Below, in pieces: positions 1-8,400 of a stretch of DNA of 51,755 nt. The notes beneath the pieces were generated by a model. The model did not search any database, was not told the origin of the DNA, and saw only the letters and a program-made list of their open reading frames with translations. Position 1 is the first letter of the stretch, and each line of letters opens with the position of its first letter. The stretch is taken from the IMG/VR virus record IMGVR_UViG_3300025070_000049, positions 1 to 51,755 of that record; one strand, written 5' to 3'. Source of the DNA: a virus. The position numbers and the translations under genes are program-made.

Positions 1-575
1 AAAATAGACCAATTATATTCTGCCCTGCAGGAAGCATGTCTTTTAAAAATATCGATCAAACGTTACCTGTTATGGCAAAGATGATTGAATCGATATGTGA
101 CCATCACAAAGATGATAAAGGCATTATACATACTCATAGCGTTAAAATAGCTAAAGCAATTGTCAACAGCGTTCCTAGTAAATACAGAAAAAGGTTCATT
201 GTTGCTTATGGAGATAATAGAGATGAAATGCTCAAAAAACATATTAATTCTAATAAGCCAACAATACTTGTGTCGCCTTCAATGTCTGAAGGTGTCGACC
301 TAAAAGGAGACCTTTCAAGATTTCAGGTCATATGTAAAATTCCTTTCCCGTACTTAGGTGACAAAGTCGTAAAAAAGAAAATGAACAAGTGGGATTGGTG
401 GTATAACACCCAAACAGTAAGAACCATCATACAAAGTGTAGGTCGCAGTATAAGATCTGAAGATGACGTTGCTGTGACTTATATACTTGACAATGACTGG
501 AATAGGTTAAAGTCGCGAATTAGAAATCTACTCCCGGATGACTTCTATGATAGTTATAAAGAAGTCAACAGTTGA
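1..575 (+). CDS. XPD/DinG-type superfamily 2 DNA helicase, C-terminal part (5' end outside window)
   Basis: The frame is open from base 3 with no start visible, so this is the last ~190 codons of a longer gene. The internal ATG at 36 is probably not the true start. The visible part is the second RecA-like domain. It has a motif-IV-like IIHTHS segment, a motif-V-like SEGVDLKGD segment that ends in an IPFPYLGD stretch, and a motif VI of form QSVGRSIRS followed by an acidic pair. That arrangement is typical of the DinG/XPD/Rad3 branch, whose members are 5'-3' helicases. The Fe-S domain and Walker A/B motifs would lie upstream and cannot be checked. It likely serves phage replication or repair (inference from family). 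It ends with TGA 18 bases before the Nudix start. Confidence 0.8.
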   Translation, partial: NRPIIFCPAGSMSFKNIDQTLPVMAKMIESICDHHKDDKGIIHTHSVKIAKAIVNSVPSKYRKRFIVAYGDNRDEMLKKHINSNKPTILVSPSMSEGVDLKGDLSRFQVICKIPFPYLGDKVVKKKMNKWDWWYNTQTVRTIIQSVGRSIRSEDDVAVTYILDNDWNRLKSRIRNLLPDDFYDSYKEVNS

Positions 576-592
576 TTGAGAAAGAAGATATT

Positions 593-1054
593 ATGAGTTT
601 TGAAAAAAACGTTACTGGGTCTGGTATTGTATGTTATTATGACAATAGAAATAGTTCTGTTAATGAATTAGAAAGTGACATATTATTTTTATGTTTAATT
701 GACTATGAAAATCTTTATGATATTCCTAAAGGAACAATAGACGAAGGTGAGACATTTTTAAACTGCGCAATCAGAGAGACTTACGAAGAATCTGGTCTTG
801 AGTACACAGACTTTACTAAAATAAGCGATCATTATGCTCATTTTGGACAATCAATGGTGACTTTTCTTGGTAATTTAAAAGTAGAAGTCCTCTTAAATAA
901 GTCTATTTTTATAAAGCCTAATCCTAAGACGAAAATTATAGAGCATAAAGGTTTTAGATTTTTAAGTTTAAAAAACATTCTCAATAAAACACCTGACTAC
1001 TTAAAAGAAGTGTTTACGTATTACGATAATTTTATACGAGAGGAAAATGTATAA
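593..1054 (+). CDS. Nudix hydrolase
   Basis: The 153-residue protein has a nearly canonical Nudix box at about residues 47-69: G-x5-E, seven residues, then RETYEESGL. This fits GX5EX7REUXEEXGU except for Thr at one hydrophobic position. The glutamates bind the metal used to cleave nucleoside diphosphates linked to another moiety. A longer frame opens with TTG at 572, overlapping the helicase stop. I prefer ATG 593 because a GAGAAAGAAG purine run lies just upstream and the fold does not need the extra residues. T4 and many marine phages carry Nudix enzymes (such as NudE in T4) that act on ADP-ribose, NADH, Ap3A or nucleotides. The substrate here cannot be read from the sequence. Confidence 0.88.
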   Translation: MSFEKNVTGSGIVCYYDNRNSSVNELESDILFLCLIDYENLYDIPKGTIDEGETFLNCAIRETYEESGLEYTDFTKISDHYAHFGQSMVTFLGNLKVEVLLNKSIFIKPNPKTKIIEHKGFRFLSLKNILNKTPDYLKEVFTYYDNFIREENV

Positions 1055-1066
1055 TATAATTTATAT

Positions 1067-2275
1067 ATGATTAATAAAGACTTAATAAAAATACATAACG
1101 AACTCTCTAGTTTAATATCAATGTGTAAGCGTAAAAAACTAAGACACTACTATAATAAAAATATCTATCAAAGCAGATTTTTATTTTTTAACAACATACT
1201 CGTATCAGAAGAAATTAATAACAGTCCTTACAGGAATATTATTCTTAATTTTCTAAAGACGTCTGAAAGATGTATGCCAGGTGGTTCTTTAATAGCAGCA
1301 GACATGTTTTGTAAAAAAATTATTTCAAATAGAAAATATGTTCCAGAATTTAACAAAGAAGTTGTTAACAAAGAATCTTTGACTAACATTATTGATGATT
1401 TTATTTTTGATGACAAAAATAAAGATATTATTTTAAACTGTCTTTCTTTTGCCGGACCAAATGGTTCTATATACTGTAAACCAAGCAAGAATGATATCGT
1501 CGCTGTAACTAAGACTTGCAGCCCTAGGATTTACACAAGTCTCGATGAAAGCTTTACAGACGTGTATTTTCGTAACATCGATGAAACATCAAAAGCTTTT
1601 ATTTCTATAGCTATGGATGCTTATCTTGAAAGAGAGTCTGAAATCATGACTCTTTTAGAGCATGCTAAAAAAGAAAATTTACCAATTGTTGTTTTTTGTA
1701 GAGGAATGTCAGAAAACTTTAAAAGGAATTTAAAAGAAATAATTCTTAAAAACAGCATATATGTTTATCCTTATATCGTCAAATTTGATAATGATGATCC
1801 TTTTCTTCTTGATGACATATGCTCAGCGCTTAACGTAGAAAAAGTTTCCGCAGAAGCTGGAGATGTTTTCTATAAAGACTTGTTAAAAAAGTCGAATATT
1901 GTCAAATTAAAACTAAGCAAAGACTTTATTGAGTTTTATGATAAACCAGTAAGTGCAGTTAATAAAATAACAGAAAAAATATCTAAAAGCTACGACCCCA
2001 GCTTGCAGCAATATTTAATAAAGAGAAAAAACAGGCTTTCTCCAAACATTACAAAAATTTCTATTCCAGAAAAAGAAATAAAATTAATACAAGACATGAA
2101 GTCTGCTGTTAGACTTTATAATCAAATAGCAACAGGAGGAGTAATCAAGCATGATAATGTTCATTATCCAAAAAAATCTTTTGATTACATTAATCAAATG
2201 ACTGATTCTATAGTTAACAGTATAAACCAAATAGGTTGTGTTGTCAAAATAAAAAGTGAAGAAAAAAATGTCTGA
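1067..2275 (+). CDS. Divergent, shortened GroEL/Cpn60-like protein (intermediate plus apical domain)
   Basis: The protein is 402 residues; GroEL is about 548. From about residue 183 it follows the GroEL apical domain in order. A helix of form EIMTLLEHAKKENLPIVVF matches the GroEL segment ending in KPLLIIAED. A strand-helix region containing IILKNSIYVYPYIVKF matches TMRGIVKVAAVKAP. LLDDICSAL..VEKVSAEAGD matches the MLQDIATLTGGTVISEE region. Next come a KLSKDFIEFYDK segment and a YDPSLQQYLIKRKNRL helix matching GroEL SDYDREKLQERVAKL. Near the C-terminus AVRLYNQIATGGVI resembles the ATRAAVEEGVVAGGG region. The canonical GDGTTTATVL nucleotide motif is absent; only a weak GGSLIAADMF echo is seen. 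I infer a substrate-binding apical module that has lost ATPase activity. These alignments were made by eye from memory. Shine-Dalgarno support is poor: GAGAGG is about 22 bases from the ATG. It overlaps the next gene by 8 bases. Confidence 0.6.
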   Translation: MINKDLIKIHNELSSLISMCKRKKLRHYYNKNIYQSRFLFFNNILVSEEINNSPYRNIILNFLKTSERCMPGGSLIAADMFCKKIISNRKYVPEFNKEVVNKESLTNIIDDFIFDDKNKDIILNCLSFAGPNGSIYCKPSKNDIVAVTKTCSPRIYTSLDESFTDVYFRNIDETSKAFISIAMDAYLERESEIMTLLEHAKKENLPIVVFCRGMSENFKRNLKEIILKNSIYVYPYIVKFDNDDPFLLDDICSALNVEKVSAEAGDVFYKDLLKKSNIVKLKLSKDFIEFYDKPVSAVNKITEKISKSYDPSLQQYLIKRKNRLSPNITKISIPEKEIKLIQDMKSAVRLYNQIATGGVIKHDNVHYPKKSFDYINQMTDSIVNSINQIGCVVKIKSEEKNV

Positions 2276-2744
2276 TCATGTTAAACATCTAATAGAATGC
2301 CAATGTGTCTTATCTATTTTTAAAAACAAGTCCAAACCTATTTATCATAAAATACCTGTTTTCTCTCAAGTAGATGAAAACGGTGATATTAAAGAAAAGT
2401 ATGTGGCGTGTAATAACTGTGGTATTATTCATAGAGTCTATGAGGTATTTAAAAGTGAGGTTAAATGGGGACAAGAAGACGTAAAAAGTTTAATTACGTC
2501 AAAAGACGATATAAAATTTAACTTAGAAGCTCAAGGCTTTGAAAAAATTGTATCGCTTCTAGAAAAGTCCAGTCTAGACGTATCAGACTGGGAAATGATA
2601 GAGCACATATTAGAAAACAACATTTCAGGCAGTGTTGTTTTAGAAAGAAAAGAGTCTGATAATAACGTTATTTTAAAAGCTTTGAATATAGACGAAGACA
2701 ATAGTTTTAAACTTAAAAAAGAAATACTCCAGAGGTACTTATAA
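2268..2744 (+). CDS. Conserved phage protein with zinc-ribbon-like Cys motif, function unknown
   Basis: The 158-residue protein has an N-terminal HLIECQC segment and a CNNCGIIHRVYE knuckle around residues 46-57, suggesting a bound metal ion. The C-terminal half is acidic and helical with no family I can name. From memory, proteins with this N-terminal pattern (HLIECQC, a segment ending YVACNNCG) recur in marine T4-like phages; I cannot verify that here. The frame opens with GTG at 2256, but ATG 2268 is preferred because GTGAAGAA lies upstream. It overlaps the 3' end of the GroEL-like gene and its stop TAA overlaps the next ATG. Translational coupling suggests one operon. A nucleic-acid or RNA-polymerase binding role is possible but unsupported. 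Confidence 0.65.
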   Translation: MSDHVKHLIECQCVLSIFKNKSKPIYHKIPVFSQVDENGDIKEKYVACNNCGIIHRVYEVFKSEVKWGQEDVKSLITSKDDIKFNLEAQGFEKIVSLLEKSSLDVSDWEMIEHILENNISGSVVLERKESDNNVILKALNIDEDNSFKLKKEILQRYL

Positions 2745-2968
2745 TGAATTTAAATCCAAATGAATTAACAGACTTTAAGTCAATTCAAAAATGTAGAGAT
2801 ATCCATCAAGAAATTATTAGTTTTGGTGTTAACGAGCAAGAGATTGTTAAAATTATTGAGTTTCTAGCTTTAGAGCTAGAAAATGCTGATATGATGAGAG
2901 AAATAACGTCTATTGTGAAACCAGGCCAAAATTCTGATTTACAAAAAAAAGAATCTTTGATACTATAA
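2744..2968 (+). CDS. Small helical protein, function unknown
   Basis: The 74-residue protein is mostly helical by appearance, with NELTDFKSIQKCRDIHQEI at the N-terminus and VKIIEFLALELENADMM in the middle. No signal peptide, membrane segment or recognised motif is present. ATG 2744 shares bases with the TAA of the preceding gene (TAATG), the usual sign of translational coupling in this genome. It is probably a real gene because of that linkage and its tight fit in the operon. The role is unknown. Confidence 0.55.
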   Translation: MNLNPNELTDFKSIQKCRDIHQEIISFGVNEQEIVKIIEFLALELENADMMREITSIVKPGQNSDLQKKESLIL

Positions 2969-2972
2969 CACT

Positions 2973-2983
2973 ACTAAAATATT
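2973..2983 (+). promoter_or_regulatory. ACTAAAATATT element before the Hc1-like gene
   Basis: The 11-mer ACTAAAATATT lies in the short gap upstream of ATG 2998 and is repeated exactly at 3490-3500 upstream of phoH. A shorter ACTAAATATT form appears at 18657 and 20306. It could be part of a phage promoter or a regulator site. AT-rich sequence makes chance matches likely, so the call is weak. Confidence 0.2.
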
Positions 2984-2997
2984 GAAAGGAACAAAAA

Positions 2998-3234
2998 ATG
3001 TCAGATCATGTTGACGACCAAATTGACTCATTAGATAACGATACCACGATTGATCCAGCTTCTGTCACAGAGCATTATTCTAGGCTTAAGGTTTTGCTAG
3101 AGTCTATGGAGACAGATATGCTAAAAAACTCCGGTGGAAACAAGGCTGCAGGAACAAGACTTAGGAAAAGCTTGCGACTTTTAAAGAACTATTCCGGAGA
3201 CTTTGTTAAGTTTACCTTATCATCAGACAAGTAA
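2998..3234 (+). CDS. Histone H1-like Hc1-family small protein
   Basis: The 78-residue protein has an acidic N-terminus (about residues 1-26). A basic helical part follows at about residues 28-75, containing LKVLLESMETDM and GNKAAGTRLRKSLRLLK. The latter resembles the N-terminal helical part of chlamydial Hc1-type proteins and bacterial homologues (LKELLESM..D, GNKAAGTRLRK..), which bind DNA. Unlike chlamydial Hc1 it lacks the long Lys/Ala-rich tail. A GAAAGGA Shine-Dalgarno site precedes ATG 2998. The 3' end overlaps the convergent minus-strand gene by 46 bases. Possible roles are phage DNA compaction or transcription silencing (inference). Confidence 0.65.
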   Translation: MSDHVDDQIDSLDNDTTIDPASVTEHYSRLKVLLESMETDMLKNSGGNKAAGTRLRKSLRLLKNYSGDFVKFTLSSDK

Positions 3235-3467
3235 GACTTTTTTCTTAGCTTATCTAAAGAAGCTTTTTCAATCTGACAAACTCTCATTCTTGTAATGCCA
3301 AAAAAATTTCCTACTTCTTGTAGGGTAATATCTTCTGTTTGATTAACTTTATTGATCATACAGTCATTTGAATCAGACAAGTCGTGCCAGAATCTACATT
3401 TTTTATTCTGGCACGACTTGTTTTTTTGTTTGTGTGCTGTAAAGCATGTTGTATCTTTAATACTCAT
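3189..3467 (-). CDS. Small sigma-70 region-4-like HTH protein with Cys cluster
   Basis: The 92-residue protein has a region-4-like helix-turn-helix at about residues 47-76 (ITLQEVGNFFGITRMRVCQIE, then ASLDKLRK), the signature that in sigma factors reads the -35 element. Before it lies a Cys cluster with C8, C19, C24 and C36 in a C-x4-CRFW-x10-C arrangement, probably binding metal. I recall stand-alone phage proteins of the type C..N..CR......D..NC followed by region 4, but cannot search. A GAAAGG Shine-Dalgarno site lies 11 bases from the start. It is divergent from phoH and its 3' end overlaps the convergent Hc1-like gene. It may redirect or modulate host RNA polymerase. A 17-bp palindrome overlaps codons 16-31. 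Confidence 0.75.
   Translation of the reverse strand: MSIKDTTCFTAHKQKNKSCQNKKCRFWHDLSDSNDCMINKVNQTEDITLQEVGNFFGITRMRVCQIEKASLDKLRKKSYLSDDKVNLTKSPE
3377..3427 (+). terminator. Intrinsic terminator-like hairpin inside the antisense sigma-like gene
   Basis: The left arm ACAAGTCGTGCCAGAAT (3377-3393) and right arm ATTCTGGCACGACTTGT (3405-3421) are perfect 17-base complements separated by an 11-base loop. Seven T residues follow (3421-3427). On the plus strand this has the form of a strong Rho-independent terminator, well placed to stop transcription of the 1-3234 operon before phoH. On the minus strand no T-run follows, so it should not terminate the sigma-like gene, within which it lies. Confidence 0.75.
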
Positions 3468-3538
3468 AATAATATAAACCTTTCTTATTACTAAAATATT
3501 TACTATTATAGTTTATAACTTTTGGAAAGGTTTTATAA
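3468..3538. promoter_or_regulatory. Divergent promoter region between the sigma-like gene and phoH
   Basis: This 71-base, very AT-rich gap separates two divergent start codons, so it should hold a promoter in each direction. Each gene has a near-identical leader (GAAAGGTTTATA on the minus strand, GAAAGGTTTTATA on the plus strand), forming an imperfect inverted repeat at the two ends. The ACTAAAATATT element is at 3490-3500. No unambiguous -35/-10 pair is visible. Confidence 0.4.
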
Positions 3539-4897
3539 ATGTCTGATCGAAAAATATTTGTTATTGATACTAGCGTGCTGCTTTATGACAGGAACTGTAT
3601 CTTTAATTTAAAAGATAACGATATATACATTCCTATGACAGTCTTAGAAGAACTAGATAGGTTTAAAAGCAGAGAAGGAATTTTAGGAGAAAACTCAAGA
3701 TACTTCAATAGATTTCTTGATGAAATAAGAAGCGAAGGAAGCCTAAATGAAGGCATATACCCATCAGAGATTAAAGACAGCAAAACTCTTATTAAAGTCA
3801 TAACAGACCAATGTTGGGAAGGTATTGATACTCTAGACAAAACTAATAATGACAACATGATCTTGTCTAATGCAAACTATGTAAAACGAAATCAAAACGG
3901 TTTGTCTAATCAAAAGGTAATAATAGTTACTAAAGATATAAACCTAAGAGTTAAAGCTGATGCAGCTGGTCTCGATGCTAATGACTACTATGCTGATTAT
4001 TCTTTTATTAAGAACAAGAAAGACAATGATGGCATTTTCAAAGGATACAAAGAAATTCACGTAGATGCCGGCGTAATTAATTCTCTATATAGTCATAAGT
4101 CTTTGGCAATGAGTACACTTGTTAAGACAGTAGGTATTGATCCTTTAACAATATCGCAAAATGAATTTGTAGTGTTAAAATCAATTGACAACAATTCAGG
4201 ATCAGCGCTTTGCGCCAAACGTGGTAACGCTTTAGAGTTAATTAAGTCTAAGTCTGAACTTTATAGCAAGTTAGGAATTGAAGCGAAAAACAAAGAGCAG
4301 ATATTTGCATTAAATCTTTTAGAAGATGACAATATTCCACTGGTTACGTTGACTGGTGTGCCTGGAAGTGGCAAAACCTATTTGACACTCATGTCTGCAC
4401 TTAAAAAAATAGAAAGAGAACAAAAGAACAGAATTATTTTTACTAGACCAATCCAGACTGTTGGTAAAGATATAGGTTTTCTCCCAGGAACATTAAACGA
4501 AAAAATGTCACCTTGGTTAGCACCTATTGTTGATAATTTTAGAAATCAATTTGGTGACTTATCTTACTTCGACATCATGATGGAAAAAGGAACTATTGAT
4601 ATTGCACCTCTCTCGTATATAAGAGGTCGAAGCTTTAATGATGCAGTCATCATTGTAGACGAAGCACAAAATGCAACAGTTCATGAACTTAAAACTGTAA
4701 TTACGAGGACAGGCAAAAACTCTAAAATAGTTTTGCTTGGAGATATAGAGCAAGTTGATTTGCCATATATAGATAAAGACTCAAATGGTTTAACAATTAT
4801 CATAGAGAAACTTAAGAATGAAATTGTCACTGGTCACGTTAACTTTGAAAAAGGATACAGATCAGAATTGGCAAACGTTGCAGCAAAACTTCTTTAA
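3539..4897 (+). CDS. phoH: PIN-PhoH fusion ATPase
   Basis: The 452-residue protein has two parts. An N-terminal PIN-type nuclease domain (about residues 1-150) shows VIDTSVLLYD, LEELDRFK and VTKDINLRVKADAAGLD, with acidic residues at the positions expected for metal binding. The PhoH ATPase domain (about 240-452) shows Walker A GVPGSGKT near residue 273 and Walker B VIIVDEAQNA near 371, then a VLLGDIEQVD sensor-like segment. This is the PhoH2/YlaK layout, whose bacterial members act as RNA helicases with ribonuclease activity. PhoH-type genes are frequent in marine phages, but their role in infection is unsettled. SD GGAAAGG precedes ATG 3539. It has its own upstream region after the terminator-like hairpin, so it may be separately regulated. 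Confidence 0.93.
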   Translation: MSDRKIFVIDTSVLLYDRNCIFNLKDNDIYIPMTVLEELDRFKSREGILGENSRYFNRFLDEIRSEGSLNEGIYPSEIKDSKTLIKVITDQCWEGIDTLDKTNNDNMILSNANYVKRNQNGLSNQKVIIVTKDINLRVKADAAGLDANDYYADYSFIKNKKDNDGIFKGYKEIHVDAGVINSLYSHKSLAMSTLVKTVGIDPLTISQNEFVVLKSIDNNSGSALCAKRGNALELIKSKSELYSKLGIEAKNKEQIFALNLLEDDNIPLVTLTGVPGSGKTYLTLMSALKKIEREQKNRIIFTRPIQTVGKDIGFLPGTLNEKMSPWLAPIVDNFRNQFGDLSYFDIMMEKGTIDIAPLSYIRGRSFNDAVIIVDEAQNATVHELKTVITRTGKNSKIVLLGDIEQVDLPYIDKDSNGLTIIIEKLKNEIVTGHVNFEKGYRSELANVAAKLL

Positions 4898-4912
4898 CTA
4901 ATAGGATGATAC

Positions 4913-5233
4913 ATGTTTATTAAAAGCAAATATGATTTAAACAGATACAAAAAGGTGTATCCTTTGATTAGAACTAGGCCTATCTATGATGAGATAAACA
5001 TGCTTGGTCAGGGTGCGTCAGAAGTTACTATACTAGACTTTAATAACTCTCATGAAGAAACGTACACTTTTACTGAAACGTACACTCAAATTCCTGTTAT
5101 TGCTGCTACGCCTGCAGATGACAATGTTAATGTTTTCATCACGTCATTGACAAGTACAACAGTAACAATAGAGTCTTCATCAAACTTTACAGGCAAAGTC
5201 CACGTTCAAGTGTTTATAAACGAGGAAAACTGA
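4913..5233 (+). CDS. Small beta-sandwich virion protein, H-type-lectin-like
   Basis: The 106-residue protein has an N-terminal segment of about 35 residues followed by a beta-rich domain, with HEETYTFTETYTQIPVIAAT, then NVNVFITSLTSTTVTIESS and a SNFTGKVHVQVF end. This strand order resembles the short H-type-lectin-like beta modules found in phage tail proteins, where a sentence such as 'TVTF..PF..TPVV..TP' leads into 'VNVYISSVTTTGFTV'. It starts the structural block, 15 bases after phoH, with AGGATG before ATG 4913. It is a likely minor fibre or receptor-binding component. It resembles the next gene and may be a diverged duplicate. Confidence 0.6.
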   Translation: MFIKSKYDLNRYKKVYPLIRTRPIYDEINMLGQGASEVTILDFNNSHEETYTFTETYTQIPVIAATPADDNVNVFITSLTSTTVTIESSSNFTGKVHVQVFINEEN

Positions 5234-5234
5234 T

Positions 5235-5453
5235 ATGAGCTTTGCTAGAGGAATAATAAGCTTTTCTGCTGGAGAAAGAGAAAAAACTGTTACTTTCGAA
5301 GAAGCGTTTGCAAGCTTACCTGTAATTAAACTAACACCTAATAACAATACAAGCTTATATTTAGCAGACGTTCAAAATAGTTTTTTTGTTGTACAGAAAA
5401 ACAATGATTTAGAATTAACTGTTAACTATATTGCAATAGAAAGCGAATCGTAA
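5235..5453 (+). CDS. Small beta-sandwich virion protein related to its upstream neighbour
   Basis: The 72-residue protein is almost entirely one beta domain. GEREKTVTFEEAFASLPVIK corresponds to the TYTFTETYTQIPVI segment of the preceding gene, and LELTVNYIAIE forms the last strand. It lacks the N-terminal leader of its neighbour. The ATG at 5235 follows the previous stop by one base and its own TAA overlaps the ATG of the giant fibre gene (TAATG), so all three are probably translated together. It is likely a small tail or fibre-associated lectin-like subunit (inference). Confidence 0.6.
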   Translation: MSFARGIISFSAGEREKTVTFEEAFASLPVIKLTPNNNTSLYLADVQNSFFVVQKNNDLELTVNYIAIESES

Positions 5454-8400
5454 TGGCAAAAGACTTTTTAAGTGATCAGATTAGAACCAAAGCCTTAATT
5501 GGCTCAGGATCCGCACCGAATCCTAAAATAACAGTTTATGCAGACACAGATGCACCTGACAATGAAGGATCAGTCCCGTCAGGACTTTTATCTAACGTTG
5601 GATCTGATGTTTTCCTATTTGTCAGTGGAGCAATAGATGGCAAAGAAAATAACTCAGATAAGTCTGTAACTTTGTTTGGCGGCGATGTAGTAGTAAGTGG
5701 AACTTTATATACTGAAAATCATGTCGTTGAAGTAGATGCTGTTTCAACAGGCTCTCTATCAGTTTCTGGTTCTATTATACATTCTGGAGGAATAAATATA
5801 GGGACAGCAGAAGACGGTAGTTATTTAGACGGACTCTTTACAGACTTTACAGACAATACTTCTGTTGGGACTGTAGTCGACAGATTTAATGAAGTTTTAA
5901 AAGGCTTAGCACCAAGACAAGCTCCGGAACTCCAAGACTTCACAGTCGAAGATCCGTCACCACCTGCACTAAGCTCTTATTTATCTTTTGGGCTAAATAA
6001 TGATCAATCACCTGGATATACTTCTGTTATTGCGCTCGAAGGATACCCAGTCGTTGATGTCAATGGTTTGTATCAGGCAGAAAATTCACAAACAACTAAT
6101 GATAAACTTCATTACAAGCTCGGTGTTTTTCGAAAAACAACAAATATTGAAGGAGTACTGAACGACCTACAGAGCAGTGATGTTTATACAAATAATATTG
6201 TAAACTATCCTGAGAACTCCTTTTCTTCAGCAAATGAAGGAGAGCTCAAGCTTTTTCTAAATGGTAATGAAATCCATTCTATTGATTTAACGACTTCTGT
6301 AGGACTAGGTGCCCCAGGATCGGGAACAGGAAACCATTTAAACTCTAACGGTAGCGGTTTCAAAAACTTAAGTGAATCATCTCCAGGAAAGTTTGCATCT
6401 GAACAAGAATTTTCTACTTTTACTCATAGAACTGGCAACTGGATTATTCATCATGCAGATCAAGTCAATGGTTTTAACTATGTACAAGTTAAACATGTAA
6501 TACCTGGTCAGGTCGATAAAATAACTGGGTTTGCGCAGTGGGTAAATGACGACAATAACGAAAATTTATCTGTTTTATCTTCTGGATTAACTTTAAATCT
6601 AGCAGGTAGTAAACATCTAAGCGGAGTAGAATATTTTACTGGCGGTACTGCAGATTACTCTGCAAGTATATCTAATTTCTATAAATATACTTACAGCACA
6701 ATTGCGTCTAGCATTGATGCTTCTTCCATGCCTAGCGGATCTTCTATTTTGTTTCCTGATTCTAGTATTAGTCAAATTAATATAGCAACTGAAGATCATA
6801 CTAAAAACTTGAATGTACAAAGCACAGGAACAATAAGTCTACCAAGTTCAGGTAGAATTATTACTGAAGCAAACCCAGGTATTGAAGTAGGCTGTAGTGT
6901 TTTTCACCCATACAAATCGATTAACCAGAGTTTAACTTTGTCAAGCCAGTCAGAAATTTTAATTGACAATTCATCAAGCTTTAGTAACAATACTAGTGAG
7001 GAGTTTAGAGATGAAAGTCACAGACTAATTAGTACAACATTTAACAATCAATCTGATATCAGCAACACATCAAATCAATGGTCCTCAACACAACGAATAA
7101 CATCCGGTAATTCTGGATATGACGACGGTCTTCTTGTCTATAATGACAAACTCATGTCTACGAAAAATACAAACATTATAAATAGTGGAAATTTTTCTAC
7201 TTTGTTAAACGGACCATCAGGTAATCCAGATTATTCTAACGGGAATATAAACGCTGGCACTAAAAGATATATAAGAAAATATACAAATACTACGGGAAGT
7301 GAAGTCAGAGACATTCGCTATAATATTAGTGGTGTAGGTCAAATACTTTCTCATTCTACTAGTTTAGGAAGTAACAATAACAACTTTAAGCTTTATTTTA
7401 AACTCCCAGGGTCTTCATCTTGGTTAGACACAGCAACAGACTTTTCTTATAACACAATAAATCCAGATGGTAGTGGTGGTAAGATTGGATCTTTTACTAA
7501 CAATATATCACAAAACCCAAATAACTACTTAACGTTTGGAACATCTGCAATTGGTAACAATGAATCGATTCTTGTCAAAGTAGAGTCTAACAAGACTTGG
7601 CTTGGAGAAATAGATTACTTGAATGTTAACTTTGGAGCTGTTGGTTCTGTTTTGCCGTCTCCTGACACAACCAATATAGATTCTAATAACTCAGGTGTTA
7701 CAGGAAATCTAAGCTTTGGTGCAAACCTTGCTAAAAGCTCATACCAAAATGTTGGAAGTTTAGGTAGCTCAAACCAAGTTAATGCTAATGATGAATATAG
7801 GATGACGTCATTTTCTAATAATCTTAGAAGAGGCATATTTGATGGATCTGTATCGATAAACGGGGAAATAAATGAAACAACGTCGTCACAAGGAAATAAC
7901 TACCCAGCAAACGCTTGGGGAGGCGGAAAAGCAAATGTTGGAGAGTTAAAGCTTGAAGTCAACGGAACAATCATCCCCCAATGTACAGTTAACTTATTTA
8001 CGTTTTCCAGCGGTAACTCTTTAAACTCAAACAACACAGGTTTCCTTAATATAACAGAAGCACTTGTAGGTAGAGACAATAATAACTTGCCTGATTATCG
8101 ATACTTTTACAGAACAGGAAGTTATCAAATCAACACTTCAGATCAGAGATACGGATGGAATTATGCAAGAGTAATTCACGATCTTGATGGAGGAACAAAT
8201 GTATTTGAAACAAACTATGTTGAATGGGTAAATAGCGAATATTCATCTATGTCATTTACCCCGCTTGCAATTCCTACAAATACTTTTGTGCAAGGAACTA
8301 CACCACCCAACTATCTATCAGGAGTAAATTACTTCTCTTCAGCTCGAGCAACTTGTCAAACAACAGTATCTAATGCTTATAAAAATATTTATGACAGCTC

